Positions 1 through 9,555 of a DNA stretch of 12,196 nt are shown piece by piece (within the stretch, counting starts at the first letter, position 1; every line of letters begins with the position of its first letter). The stretch is from Dentipellis sp. KUC8613. Taxonomy: Eukaryota > Basidiomycota > Agaricomycetes > Russulales > Hericiaceae. The position numbers and the translations under genes are program-made. The notes under the pieces were generated by a model. It did no database searches. It was not told the DNA's origin and saw nothing but the letters and a program-made list of their open reading frames with translations. Location of the stretch: the NCBI GenBank assembly GCA_002286715.1, contig NSJX01000133.1, forward strand, positions 10,862 through 23,057. Direction: 5' to 3'.

Positions 1-352
1 AAAGGAGACGATTGGTTCTGGGAATCAACAAACGTATTCCTCACTGCAGACGAGTTTGTAGCCTCCACGGAAGAAGAGGAACGCCTTGCAGTCTTGCAAC
101 AGCAGCGAGCGCGCTCACTACGACCTCCAACTCCACCCATTGCACCACCTCCTCCCCAACCTACGACCCCTGCACCAACTCCTCATCCCCGTCCACTCCC
201 TCACGTCATTCCACCTCCACCCGGGTTGTTCACTCCAGTCAAACCCGCTCCACCCCCACCTGCCCACACCATGTCTTCTACCAACCCAACACAGACGACA
301 ACTGCGACGACGACCCCTACCAACTCGGAGATCAAGGGTGGAGGTAGATTTG
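1..352 (+). pseudogene. 5' part of a Ty3/Gypsy gag gene, split by the transposon
   Basis: The first reading frame is open from base 1 to the insertion point. It encodes an acidic stretch (DDWFWES, then VASTEEEERLAVLQQQRA), followed by a Pro/Thr-rich linker and an MSSTNPTQTTT segment. I read this as the region before the capsid part of a fungal Gypsy gag, because the capsid-like part resumes in the same orientation at the other edge of the window. The frame does not continue into the right half: joining the two halves across one copy of the duplicated octamer leaves the capsid frame shifted by one base, with a TAA inside the duplicated site. The gene was therefore probably already broken, or is spliced in a way I cannot see. 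The proline-rich part alone is not diagnostic; the assignment depends on the right flank. Confidence 0.5.
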
Positions 353-360
353 TCTTAAGC
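353..360. repeat. Left copy of the 8-bp target-site duplication (TCTTAAGC)
   Basis: TCTTAAGC occurs here and again at 11919-11926, exactly where gag-like sequence stops on the left and resumes on the right. The preceding G also matches, so a 9-bp duplication (352-360 and 11918-11926) cannot be excluded. Eight bases is the length I recall for Zisupton elements of the KDZ superfamily. Confidence 0.7.
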
Positions 361-887
361 ACTATGACTGGCTTGTCACTTTAATTTTGGCTAATTAAGT
401 GGCTGAATAACACGATAGACTAACGAAATGATTATTATTAAGGCTAAAAGGTCCAACTAAGGCCATGAATACACGTGACTGATTGACATGACTCAAATCG
501 TTGACTATCTACCGCAACAATGAGTGAAGAGGCAGTGACTATAACAAGTATCTAGTGTTCATATTGACTAATTTGAATGACAAGTTTTTGCGCAGAAGCA
601 CGGGCAGATGTCTTGAATAAATAGCTTACTTGATTGCATGGCTAGCGACGCGGACTAGTTCTGACCGCTCCGGGTGTTGACTATGCGGAAATGCTATATT
701 GGACAACTCCATGATGTGGCTAGATGACAGGACTTAGAAGGATGACTGATGACAAGGGCTGTATCAGTGACCACAGGAAGGTGACTAGATCCCTGACTAG
801 TCACTGCCGTCAAAGGTTACATGAACATCGGCGGGGTAAAGTGCATGGCACTTGTCAAAAAGTTCCTTCCACATCCGTGCCTGCCTA
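361..887 (+). repeat. Left subterminal region with clustered GACTA motifs
   Basis: There is no gene in this stretch beyond the 3' untranslated part of the transposase gene. By hand I count eight GACTA on the plus strand, at about 418, 503, 537, 565, 653, 678, 783 and 795, and only one TAGTC; about one in 1 kb is expected by chance. Related GACTG and GGCTA words fill many of the gaps. One site is a perfect palindrome, TGACTAGTCA, at 794-803. Arrays like this near transposon ends are typical binding sites for the transposase or a helper protein; binding here is inferred. Confidence 0.6.
362..379 (+). repeat. Left terminal inverted repeat
   Basis: CTATGACTGGCTTGTCAC matches the reverse complement of 11900-11917 at 14 of 18 bases. 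The block is itself an inverted pair, TGAC at 365-368 and GTCA at 375-378. The other terminus has the same layout. Confidence 0.6.
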
Positions 888-3800
888 TTACATGAAGTAT
901 TTAGCAACGGGATTATAGGCCATACAATCGAAAACGTACTTTGCTGCATAGCTGGCCTTACCCAGCAGCATCCTTGCATCCGCTGCCTTCCCGAGCCCTG
1001 TAGCCCTCCCATCCGTGTCCGATCCTGCACAGCTCGGTTCCGCACGTTTGGCCCAATCTCGGTGCCACGCGCGGAACGTTCTTTGGGCCCGCCGCATCTC
1101 TGCACGTGTAAGTTGGACCTGTTCCTTGGCTCGAGCAACGGCGGCACGTTGTTGAAACCAGGTGACTCGTTTCACTATGCAATAGTCAGGGTGAAGATAT
1201 TGATAAAAGAAAAGAATAGATGCACATTCAATCATATACTTTTCAACTTCCTCAGGTGCTGAAGAGCTTCTATATGCTCCTAAGCGGAACAGCCATGTCA
1301 CGTTCTCCCCGTCCTTCTCTTTCTCCTTCCGCGAGCGAGCCTTCTGTCCATGCTCCAGCACTGGCGCACGACAGTCATTCTCGAGCAGAACTTGGAAATT
1401 GTGCTCACCATCCGCTCCGAGTGTGATAGCAAGTGGCCGCATATAATTGTATTCGTCGCGTAACGCTCGTACTGCTTCTCTGGAGGCCTCCAGAGCATGG
1501 CCTGTCCGAGTCTTACCCGCTTGTCCCACAGAGTGTTTCTTGCTGCTGCGATATAGGAGGCTTTGAAGGGTCACACGTGTTCGGATTTCCTCCAGCAAAT
1601 CGTGGAGGCGACCTTCCCGCAGCTTGAGCTCTGCCGCCCTAAGGCCCTTGAGCTCGGGGCTATCACGGATCTCCGGCGGAAAGCGAGATGGGATCGGGAG
1701 CAGGATCGCTTCGGGTTGCACATTGAGCTGTGAAGGAAGCAGAACTCGTTCTATGTTGGCAAAAGCCTGTTTCTTCTCTATACGGGCGATGGTTGGACCA
1801 GCGACTTCTTCGAAGAGATCTTCCCAGGCGAAAAGGTCATTCAGAAGACCCTGTCGCTCGCTTTCAATTGTGTTGATCAGCTTGTCGTTCGCTTCATCCT
1901 TCTTGTACTCTGTCACCAAGCTGGTAATTTGCAACCTATGAACAGTGGTCAGTATACTCATAACTTCACGAGAGCGGTCGCACGCACTGTTTCTGCTCAA
2001 TATCCAGTGTCCATTCTATAAGCCGAACACGCATCTGTGCGGGCCGCGAGCCTGTGGCGGCCCGCTCCTGGTCGACTTCGCGATTGAGTGCAGCCAACGC
2101 TTGCTTTTGCGTTGGCGCTGGATGAGCCGTGAGCATGAAACACATCACGATTGCTAGCACACTCACCTGATCCCTGTGTAGGTTCGTACGGATTGTCGAT
2201 GTTTTTCCGAAGCCACGATGGATCGGATGCCTTCGCCAACCATTTGCGCTCGCGCTCCTTCCATTCCTCCAGTGGTGCGTTGTACTGCTGGAGATCCTCT
2301 TCCATATCCTTCAAGCACCACTCTTCTTCCTTCAAGTCGATCTTGGCTTGTTTGAGTCGCTTTTCGTGTGTGGCGGCTGACAACAGAGTTAGTTGTTTTC
2401 CACAGAACCCACGTATTGCACGTACGCATATCGAAGACCTTCTGTATGTTATAGTCAGACATGTGTACATTGATGGTATCTTCGCGATGACCCGGGGTCA
2501 TCTCGCGCGTGCTGCGTCCGAGAGCATTCTGGGCAGCCCAGCAGCGCTCACAAGTCTCACCGTCGGTGTGGGCACAGCCGTGCACACGCTTGCCATTGTG
2601 AATAGTATGGCACTGCTTCAGCTTGTGGGCAGGGAGGTGGAATGAGCCGATGAGGTGGTAAGTTGTAGGAAGTCGACGATTGCCGGCAAAATTCTTCATT
2701 CTTTCGAGGAAATAGATGGCGTATTGGCAGGCAATGTCGTACCAGCCGTAATGAATCGCGATCAAGAGAAAGCGGCAGACAACTTGCCAGGTGGCAAAGT
2801 CCACGATAAACCAACTGTAATCAACGTCAGGCTCAGATTTGAGACAGAAATCAGTTTATGAACGCACGTCTCGCCGACGAACACATTCACAAGGCCATTT
2901 GGGAACAAAATGCCCTCTCTAGCACAGATCATGGCCAGCAGCCCCGATATGAGTTTCCCTTTGTATTGATTGTGCATGGCCTTGAATGTGCTACAAGTTG
3001 AGGTCTTCGGCAGAACATCAACAAAAAGAAGGGCGAATAGCATAATATCGACGTACCAACGCATTCTTAGACTGCTTTGGATGCTCTTTATACTTGGCGA
3101 GCCACTTGTTGAATTCACGAGGATCGGCGAAGCTTCCCGCACCTTGCGTGTAAGCACGATCGTCTTTGTCCATCAGCTTGTCGTGAAGACCTTGAGCATA
3201 ATTGCCGTCTTTGGCGTAGCTGAGTGCATCAAGATATCTGAGAAGTACGTGTGCGTTGGTCAGCTGCGTTGAGGAGAAAGGCCTGCTAACTTACTGCTCT
3301 TCTTGAGGGCGTTGCTTCCATCCCGGGTCCATATTAAGGTCGACCCACGGACAACTCGGACACTTGATAGCGAGGCATCCGGCCTCAAGCTCTACATCTG
3401 GTTCTTGGCCAAACCAGCGGCACGTCTGCAGGAAATCGAAACTTCGGGCAGCCCTCAAGAGTTCTTTGTAGCGTTCCTGTTCAAATACGATATGAGCGAA
3501 CGGAGCCGATGGTTCGGCGGGACAACTTACTGGCACCCTCTTCTGAGCCGCGTTGTTCGTCATGCGCTGGAGGAAGGCCGCGAAGTCATACGCCGTGATC
3601 TTTGACGTCACTGTAAGCTTGTGGAATGAGCGAAGGACCGCGAATGTGAGAACCGTGCTTGGCTGGGCCACAGTCGCTGGCCACAGCCCGGCCTGGACTA
3701 GCTGTAGATGGTTTTCGCTCTTGTCCAGGAGTTCGCGTCTGAAGCACTCGCAGTAGCGAATCCGAATTTCCTGAATGCCGGAAATGTGGACACAGACCAG

Positions 3801-4409
3801 CTTCGACGGCTCTTTCACCCATTTCGAAGGGCAAATCGCACCTTCGTGGCCCAAATTGATGACCAAGCCAATGTCTGCAAGGGTCACCTTTTCATAGAAC
3901 GACCCCGTCCATTTCTCGACGACGTGAAGGGGATTCGGCTGATGAGATACTGCTATGCACGTGCCGCAGAGCAACGAGGCATGATAGCACTCGGTGCACC
4001 GGTATTTGCCTTGTTGTTTGTGGCATCCGATGCACAAAGTCGCCGAGCCGTCGACGCCTGGGTACGCGTAGTGGGAGCATATAATGTTGTAGTACTTCTT
4101 TGCCAAATTATGTAAAAACTCGGTGGTAACTTCGCTCTGTTTCTGTTGGATTTGTGTCAGTTTATGGGACATCAACGTGAAGGCAGAGCGCACCTGTCCA
4201 GGTGTAGCCTGCGACTTCTTCCCCTTGGCCCCTGTCGACATCCCTGCGCCAATTTCCTCTGATGGCTTGTTGGTTTTGGCACGTTTCGCAGGACGATCGC
4301 CGACAAACCCTTGAAAGACGTAGTTGCCTTGCTCGTTGGCTGATTCGATCCTCAATCCCGTCGTCGGTATGTCAACTGTCACCGGTGGCGGCTGCTTACG
4401 TCGGCCCAT
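888..4409 (-). CDS. KDZ transposase with CxC2-like cysteine cluster domain
   Basis: This is the DNA-cutting enzyme of the element. Nine exons fit: 4409-3531, 3476-3295, 3237-3057, 3004-2868, 2814-2426, 2376-2167, 2117-1988, 1935-1226 and 1174-888, giving 1034 aa. Introns are 49-57 bp with donors such as GTAAGT, GTACGT and GTGCGT. A basic patch, KRAKTNK, lies at residues 42-48. The cysteine cluster follows, with C111, C126/C129, C138/C141, C148/C151, C193, C206 and C220/C222; a second knuckle is C327-x4-C332-x2-C335. The RNase H-like catalytic core shows D364 (in DGNYAQG), D486 (in WYDIACQY) and E546/E549 (in DGETCERCW), then the family-like STREMTPGHREDT. The C-terminal third is rich in charged helices. 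I chose the ATG at 4409 because family-like sequence starts there, although the frame is open further upstream. The introns at 3530-3477 (54 bp) and 1225-1175 (51 bp) contain no stop and keep frame; removing them restores family-like sequence on both sides. Exon edges are by eye. Confidence 0.9.
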
Positions 4410-5121
4410 GATGGGAAGGAAATGGGGATGGTGAGAAGATGTGAGGGGAAGGTTGATACGGGAAGGGACAGCAAGCACGGGGAAGAGCGAACGTGAGGGG
4501 AGGGCCAGAGTGAGTGCAGAAGGGGATTGTTGAATAGCATGGCAAAGTGTCTGAAACAACAATAAGTGAATTGAATGAGCAAAACAATGACAGACCATGG
4601 ATTGTGGCCCGAGCTTTGTTTGTGGCACAGACAATGTGCGCAGAGTCAAGTATGCTTTATTGTTCCTTACAAAGCCAAAATAGACCTCAAGGTGGCCCAT
4701 GAAGTAGGCAGAATGTCGAAGGTGGCGAGACGGTGGTAAGCATTTTGGTTGCCTACAATGCGGCCATATATAGTTCGCCCCAGCCTGCGATCGGGGGAGA
4801 CCAGGGTATTTGATGGTGTAGTTGAATGTTTGCACTTTTAGCAGTGCGCGTCGAAACGTACACACACGAAGTGGCCCTGTGCAGCCAAGAGCGGAGCCGT
4901 GTCGGGAGACGGCATTGGATGGCATGGAAAGCGGTCGACACGGCAGAGCAGGGAAGAATAAGGAGTGCGAGGCGGTGCACACAAGGGGGTGTGGGCTGCG
5001 CACGAACGCGGCACACGCGCGCGCGCGAGGAACAGCGAGCATGTGAGCGATGGCCGATGCGAGAGGGCGAGAATGGCAACACAAGCTTCTCGACTGGTGC
5101 ATATGTCCTTTAGGCAGTGGA
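4410..5121 (-). promoter_or_regulatory. Upstream region of the transposase gene
   Basis: About 700 bp lie between the transposase start and the CRM1 fragment. On the minus strand the 190 bp nearest the ATG are strongly pyrimidine-rich, as is common before start codons in basidiomycetes. A TATATAT box lies at 4772-4766, about 360 bp before the ATG, which would imply a long leader or a leader intron; a TTGTTGTTTCAG-like acceptor near 4560 would suit such an intron. The transposase frame stays open through all of this stretch, but the translation is low in information and shows no recognised domain, so I treat it as noncoding. Confidence 0.35.
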
Positions 5122-6290
5122 AACATTCGACGATATCCTGAGATTGTCAGGATTACCAAGAACATCCATGTTCCCCGTCGCCTGCGCCATCAGAAACTCC
5201 CACTGTCAAGATATCCGAGTCAGCACACTACCAGATAGCAACGGCCGACGAAAAAACATACCGCATTGTTGGGGAGTTCCATTAATTTCGCGATGAGTTT
5301 CTCTTGCTGAGGCTTGTTCGGCTGTGCTGAAATCATGTATCCGACCGCTTCGTAGAAGGTGTGGACTTGCAGCGCGGAAAGGTCGACGGTGATGGGGTGA
5401 AGGAGGCGAAGGATCTCGTTGACGAAGGGCTCCTGCTCCCCGGACTGCTGCATAACGAAGTGGCGCCGGCACTTCTGCGTGATTTTTATGAAGGTGTTGC
5501 AAGCCATGTCCTGTGCTCTGAATCTCGTCGTACAATTCAGCGACAAGCTTCAGCCAGTAACACAAGCAAATCTTGAAGATTTCGCGCTCATCCGCCTGAG
5601 AGATTTTGACGATGTACAGACTCTTAAGTAAGACGTCTTGTGTAGCTTCAGTCTCTACTGTCCGCAGATGGTTTTGCAATAAGTTAGATAGGAACAAAGC
5701 GAGGTTCAGAATGAACTCTTGGCCAGCATCATTCGAGTGCACGTATGCCTGTGCGATGTTCGTATTTGGCGGCACCATCCGGTTGACAGCGGTCATGACC
5801 ATCTCAAATAGCGACACGAATTTCGGGTCGTATTCGGGGCCTAGGTTCAATGCAGCGACTTCGGCAAGGCACTTCAGGGTAATGTTCCTGAACTCAGGGA
5901 CTTCCAAGATCTGAAAGGATATAAGTACCTCCGTCGATATGGATGTCGGAAGTCACTTACGCGCTGGATGAGAACGTCAACGACAGTCGTTTCGAAGATG
6001 TACCCGAAAGGAATCCAGTTCAAGAATCGGAGCAAAGTTTCCAGTGCGGCTTTCACCAGAGATGACTTCTGCGCCTCTTCTAAGATTTCGGAGCACAACT
6101 TGAAGATCTCTGAGAACTCTCCACACATCTGGTTCTTGAGATTCTTGATCTTCAACTGGGTCATTTGTTCCGCGGAGTAATCGAAGATTTCCTCCGAAAG
6201 GAGTTTGAGAATGACCATGTTGTTCTCACAAAGGGAGAGATTCGTCTTGCAAGACTCGACAAGTTCAGGGATGAAAGTCGGCCAGTTATG
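5122..6290 (-). pseudogene. Captured fragment of CRM1/exportin-1 (nuclear export receptor), internally deleted
   Basis: The minus strand encodes segments that I recognise as CRM1 (exportin-1), the HEAT-repeat karyopherin that exports proteins carrying nuclear export signals. Piece A (6290-5961) runs from NWPTFIPEL through SEEIFDYSAEQMTQ to IPFGYIFETTVVD. A 50-bp intron follows, then piece B (5910-5518) runs from LEVPEFRNITLKCL to LVAELYDEIQ. The next codons jump to QDMACNTFIKI (from 5513), skipping roughly 150-200 residues of the normal protein and shifting the frame. After a 59-bp intron (5261-5203), piece C ends near LGNPDNLR at about 5122, then meets unrelated sequence and a TAA. Both the N-terminal Ran-binding part and the C-terminal third are missing. 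A TGA stands just upstream of piece A in its frame; the first in-frame ATG is at 6218. The retained introns mean that genomic DNA was captured. It cannot make a working exportin; a short HEAT peptide is possible. Confidence 0.85.
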
Positions 6291-7341
6291 GAATATATTT
6301 CCGAAGAGTCAGGTAACATCCAAAGCGACATTACAATTACCGGGCGTAGGCTTCCAGGAAGAAGAGACCGAAGAGGGGGTTGCGAGCGACATCCAGCCGG
6401 TCTTCAATTCTGGGCCATAAATCCTAAGCCTTGAAAAACAGAAGCAAAAAACGAACACTTATGATAGTCCGCTCATTGCGTACTACTGGCGGGACTCCGA
6501 GGACTTCACCGTCTTGACGCGTGCTCGAATGGGCACTCAGAGCCCTAACCCTAATCGTGTTGCGGACTTGCGGCTTTGTCAACACTGGTAGTCGACACGC
6601 GCGTCCAGATCCTGAGGCTCAGGCCTGTTCTTCTCAGCACTCGCCTTGTCTCTCGGCACTTCAAGCTCAGGCCTCAGAATTGGCGACGCAATCGCGCCTT
6701 TGGTATACAGGTATCTCGCTCTCGCACGCATCACCTTTGACACCGATACTTTTGCTCATTGCTTTAAGCCCCAAGTCCAGCAATGCCGTCCCGCCTCGGC
6801 GCTGGAATGATGTAACTCTTGGGTTTCTCTATGCCCTAACTACTACATCCACTGATTCAGCAATTTCCCATCGCCTCAAGCCCTTCTCTATGCCTGCAGT
6901 CATATTCTACATCTGCTGTGTATCCTAGTACCCGTTGCCTTATTCCCTTGAACTCACTAGCGCGCTTTGATGGCTCAAGCACGCGATGTCGCATACCCCT
7001 TTTCATGACCCTACGAATGAGTCACTCCATGGAACTGATCTGCGTTGCATAGCGGTCACGCGCTGCAGCGAGGATCACTGGTCACGCTACTTCGGTATGC
7101 AGCCATTTCCCTATCTGAAAAAAAAGTATAATGGCGAGCTAACATATGTGTCTCAGTCGCTTTGACCCTTCGCACGGCGAGTCGTGGACAATGACAAGAG
7201 CTAGCTCACGGACTGCCAGCCGCATTATCGGGCCACATCCGGTCGTCCGCATTGATATAAGCCCAGCCGCTCCCTTCGTACTCGTCGCCTCCCCTTAGCG
7301 TTGTATCTCTGTCTGTCTCCCCAACCCCATCTCACTTCCAC
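6291..7341. other. Gene-free spacer with promoter of the following plus-strand gene
   Basis: I see no supportable gene here. Plus-strand open stretches around 6521-6928 are Ser/Leu/Pro-rich, have no recognisable motif, and look like chance frames. The last 90 bp look like a promoter and leader: TATAAG at 7256-7261, 86 bp before the ATG at 7342, followed by a CT-rich run. The octamer GGTCACGC occurs twice, near 7053 and at 7080-7087, and could be a binding site. CCCTAACCCTAA near 6543 resembles two telomere units but is too short to mean much. Confidence 0.5.
7256..7261 (+). promoter_or_regulatory. Probable TATA box of the WTTPEE-type gene
   Basis: TATAAG lies 86 bp before the chosen ATG and is followed by a CT-rich leader (CTCCCTTCGT, CTCCCCTTAG, CTGTCTGTCTCCCC), the usual look of a basidiomycete core promoter. 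Confidence 0.45.
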
Positions 7342-9185
7342 ATGCCCAACGAACAGTGGACCACCCCAGAGGAACGCCAGTGGCTCGAGCAGCGCATACG
7401 CGATGGCTACGAAGACGCCAAAGCCAGCAATGCGTTCAGCAAGTGGAAGAAGGACCTTCTTGCCGACTTCCGAACCGACTTTCCTCCTGAATCTCGTAAG
7501 AAGAAGGATGGGCTGATGGAAAGCGAGAAGGAGGTTGATGAAAGGATGCGCGGCTTACAACCGGTGAGCTTCACATCCCAGCACATATCGGCGTAGCTCA
7601 TATTGCTCCAGCGCCTTTCAAAGTGGCTCGCTAACCATGCAAAGGCGATTATCGGTGACGACGGCGCTGCTCCATCTCGCGGCAAAGCACTCAACATGCT
7701 GCCAGCGAAGACGACCACCACCCGCGCCCCGAGCGCACGCGATCTCATGCAGCGCGACCCGGACATTGCTAAGGAGCTCTCGAACATCGCTCAAGAAGCC
7801 AAGGCCTTAGGGAAGAATACAGTAACCGCGCGCAACTTGGCGCTAACGCAGATGCTTGAGGATCCGGATATTAAGGCGCTCTGGGATCGACGAGCTCAAA
7901 CAGCCAAGGAGGAATACAAGAAGCAGAAAGAGGAGGAGAAGGCAGCTCGCGATGCGGAGGCGTTGCAAAATATGTCAAAGGATGCCCTCGAGCGAACGAG
8001 GTAAGGTATTCGCGACTGTTGTCCGCCACTACCTCTCACGCATGGCACAACAGGCTCGTTGATAGTTTAACAACAACTCTGCGTCACCACGGCACGGGAT
8101 GGTCCGAACAATGCGAAGCCGTTTTGTGCACTGTCGTAATTGCGCGGATCGACGGGAGCATCAGAATGCGATCGTCAGTATTATCTCCGTCACCAGACGA
8201 TTGAATCTCACATGCGCATCACAGGGACGCCTTCGGGCCGAACGGAGAAATTCTTCCCGACCTCGCGCAGCTTGTTGCTTCCTCCGAGGTGGCGGCAAAG
8301 ATCAAGCCCATGTGCGAGAGCATCCTCCCCAGCCGTGCATTCGTCGACAATGCGGCCGAGGTGGCTTCTACAAGCAGCATCGCCCAACACGCCAAAGGCG
8401 ACGAGGACTCAGACAATGAGCCCGATGAATCGCCCCGCCGCCGCCGCCGTCCCGGAGCAATTCAAGAATTACCAGAGTCCGACGACGACCGCGACGAGTC
8501 TCATGAGGCCATTGAAGGTGCTGACGACTATACACACTCAGACGATGGCGCGGATGGTGGACTCATCAGGCAGGCGAAAGGCAAGGGCAAGGCTCGGGCT
8601 GCCGCTGAGGATGAAGAGCAGCCGGGCGAAGGGCACCCGGATGAGAGGCGAGGTGCGGAAGAGCCAGAGAGTGACGAGAGTGACAAGCAAGACCCGGATC
8701 AGGAAGGGCGGGAAGAGGACGACGAGCAGAACGAGCAGAACGAGCAGAACGAGCAGAACGAACCGACGCAGGCTAAGGGTAGGGGAAAAACCGGCGGCGC
8801 GAAGAAGCCCTCCAGCCGCCGAGTCCCTCGTTCGTCCGCAGTGCCCAACGCAGAACCTGCTACCGGAAGGCGGGCCTCCACGCGCGCCAGCGAAGAGAAG
8901 CTCGTGAGCAGTGGAACGCGTAAGTCCACGCGGGTACAAGCTCGTACCTCGATAGGAGAGCAGGAGGCAGCCGCGCCGCCCTCGGCAAACACCAGGTGAG
9001 AACCCATGCGACATTCATTGTTAGCCCTCAAGTCTTATTTTTCGCGCAGAAAACGCAAGTCGATGGCAGAGGCCGAGGGCAGCAAAGCGAAGAAGCAGAA
9101 GCAGGCTGTGGGCTCAAGCCGCAAGCCAGCTAGCAAAGCGGCCCAACCTGCGAAGCGCGCGCGCACCACGTCGCGCCGCCGTTAA
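7342..9185 (+). CDS. Charged nuclear-type protein, possible KDZ cargo; function unknown
   Basis: Five exons fit without a stop: 7342-7563, 7612-8000, 8054-8173, 8225-8995 and 9050-9185, giving 545 aa. The third intron uses GTCAGT at 8174, the donor that keeps frame with the next exon. Order of parts: an N-terminal segment beginning MPNEQWTTPEERQWLEQR, with a following FRTDFPPE; RLSKWLANHAK; a helical charged region with two LMQRDPDI/MLEDPDI-like units and a KKQKEEEKAAR coiled stretch; a compact part around ARIDGSIRMRSSDAFGPNGE and ILPDLAQLV (residues about 230-260); then a long acidic, disordered tail (about 275-425); and a basic end with RKRKS (501-505) and AKKQKQ, likely nuclear localisation signals. 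I recall similar N-terminal WTTPEQ-like proteins as a large uncharacterised family in Agaricomycetes, but cannot confirm this. There is no enzyme motif. Position inside the transposon and facing away from the transposase suggests an accessory role. Confidence 0.78.
8724..8759 (+). repeat. Four tandem 9-bp units coding Glu-Gln-Asn
   Basis: GAGCAGAAC is repeated four times without change and adds (EQN)4 at residues 411-422 of the charged protein. The perfect identity suggests recent slippage and likely length differences between copies of the element. Confidence 0.9.
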
Positions 9186-9555
9186 GTACCCCATTCAAAT
9201 CTATAGTAGTACCCATGTACGATAGTTATATTTGTTCATCTTCAAGCAGTTGTTATTCTCCAGTCTGGTGTATGAAGCCTGTACTTGATGTGGACTTCTT
9301 ATGACATGGCCCGGTTCGAGTCAGGGCGGTACCTTACTGCTGTGGACAATGTTGGTGTGTGGCCCGGTGGCTAACAGTTCAGCAGAGACATGTCTCAGCG
9401 CCATTGTGAATCCGGCCGCATTGACCCGGTTGAACTTGAGGTACGTCTATCATTGTGGCACGATCGTTGTACTCACTGTCCATTGTTGGAAACACTTATA
9501 GGGAACATGGGCAGGCTCTCGCGCGACCCGCCATCCCTCCCGTCCGCTCACCCTC
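9186..9555. other. Spacer between the two plus-strand genes
   Basis: This 370 bp should hold the 3' end of the first gene and the promoter and leader of the second. A possible leader intron runs from GTACGT at 9441 to TATAG at 9501 (61 bp). An ATG at 9507, in another frame, opens a 20-codon reading frame that ends at 9569 and overlaps the chosen start at 9556; if transcribed, it could damp translation. I see no other gene. Confidence 0.4.

Noticed and set aside
1624..1941. Plus-strand open frames opposite the transposase exons.
   Set aside because: They are antisense shadows of exon 7; the minus strand carries the family motifs and the splice signals.
3264..3294. A 31-bp intron ending at the first AG after exon 2 of the transposase.
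   Set aside because: It is too short for a fungal spliceosomal intron. The next AG gives 57 bp with a CTGAC branch point and joins to the family-like YLDALSYAKDGN.
4410..5165. The transposase reading frame is open for about 250 codons upstream of the chosen ATG.
   Set aside because: The extension is low in information, overlaps the end of the CRM1 fragment in another frame, spans a TATA box and a CT-rich leader, and has no recognised domain. Family-like sequence begins close to the ATG at 4409.
6543..6554. CCCTAACCCTAA, resembling interstitial telomere sequence.
   Set aside because: Two units can easily occur by chance in 12 kb of CT-rich DNA, and nothing else telomeric is nearby.
6521..6928. 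A 135-codon plus-strand open frame in the spacer.
   Set aside because: It is Ser/Leu/Pro-rich with no motif, no splice context and no sign of conservation, so it looks like a chance frame.
8140..8907. A 255-codon plus-strand frame (arginine/threonine-rich) overlapping the charged protein gene, with a matching long minus-strand frame.
   Set aside because: These are shadows of exon 4 of the real gene, caused by its GC-rich, repetitive acidic codons; they lack domain sequence and splice logic.
9310..9330. GGTTCGAGTCA, resembling the B box and T loop of a tRNA gene.
   Set aside because: There is no matching A box, no anticodon arm and no acceptor stem around it, and the stem-loop spacing is wrong for a T arm.
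9301..9440. A possible upstream exon for the GRF gene, starting with the ATG at 9301.
   Set aside because: Splicing it at 9441 to 9502 gives the wrong phase for the zinc-finger frame, and the peptide has no recognisable features.
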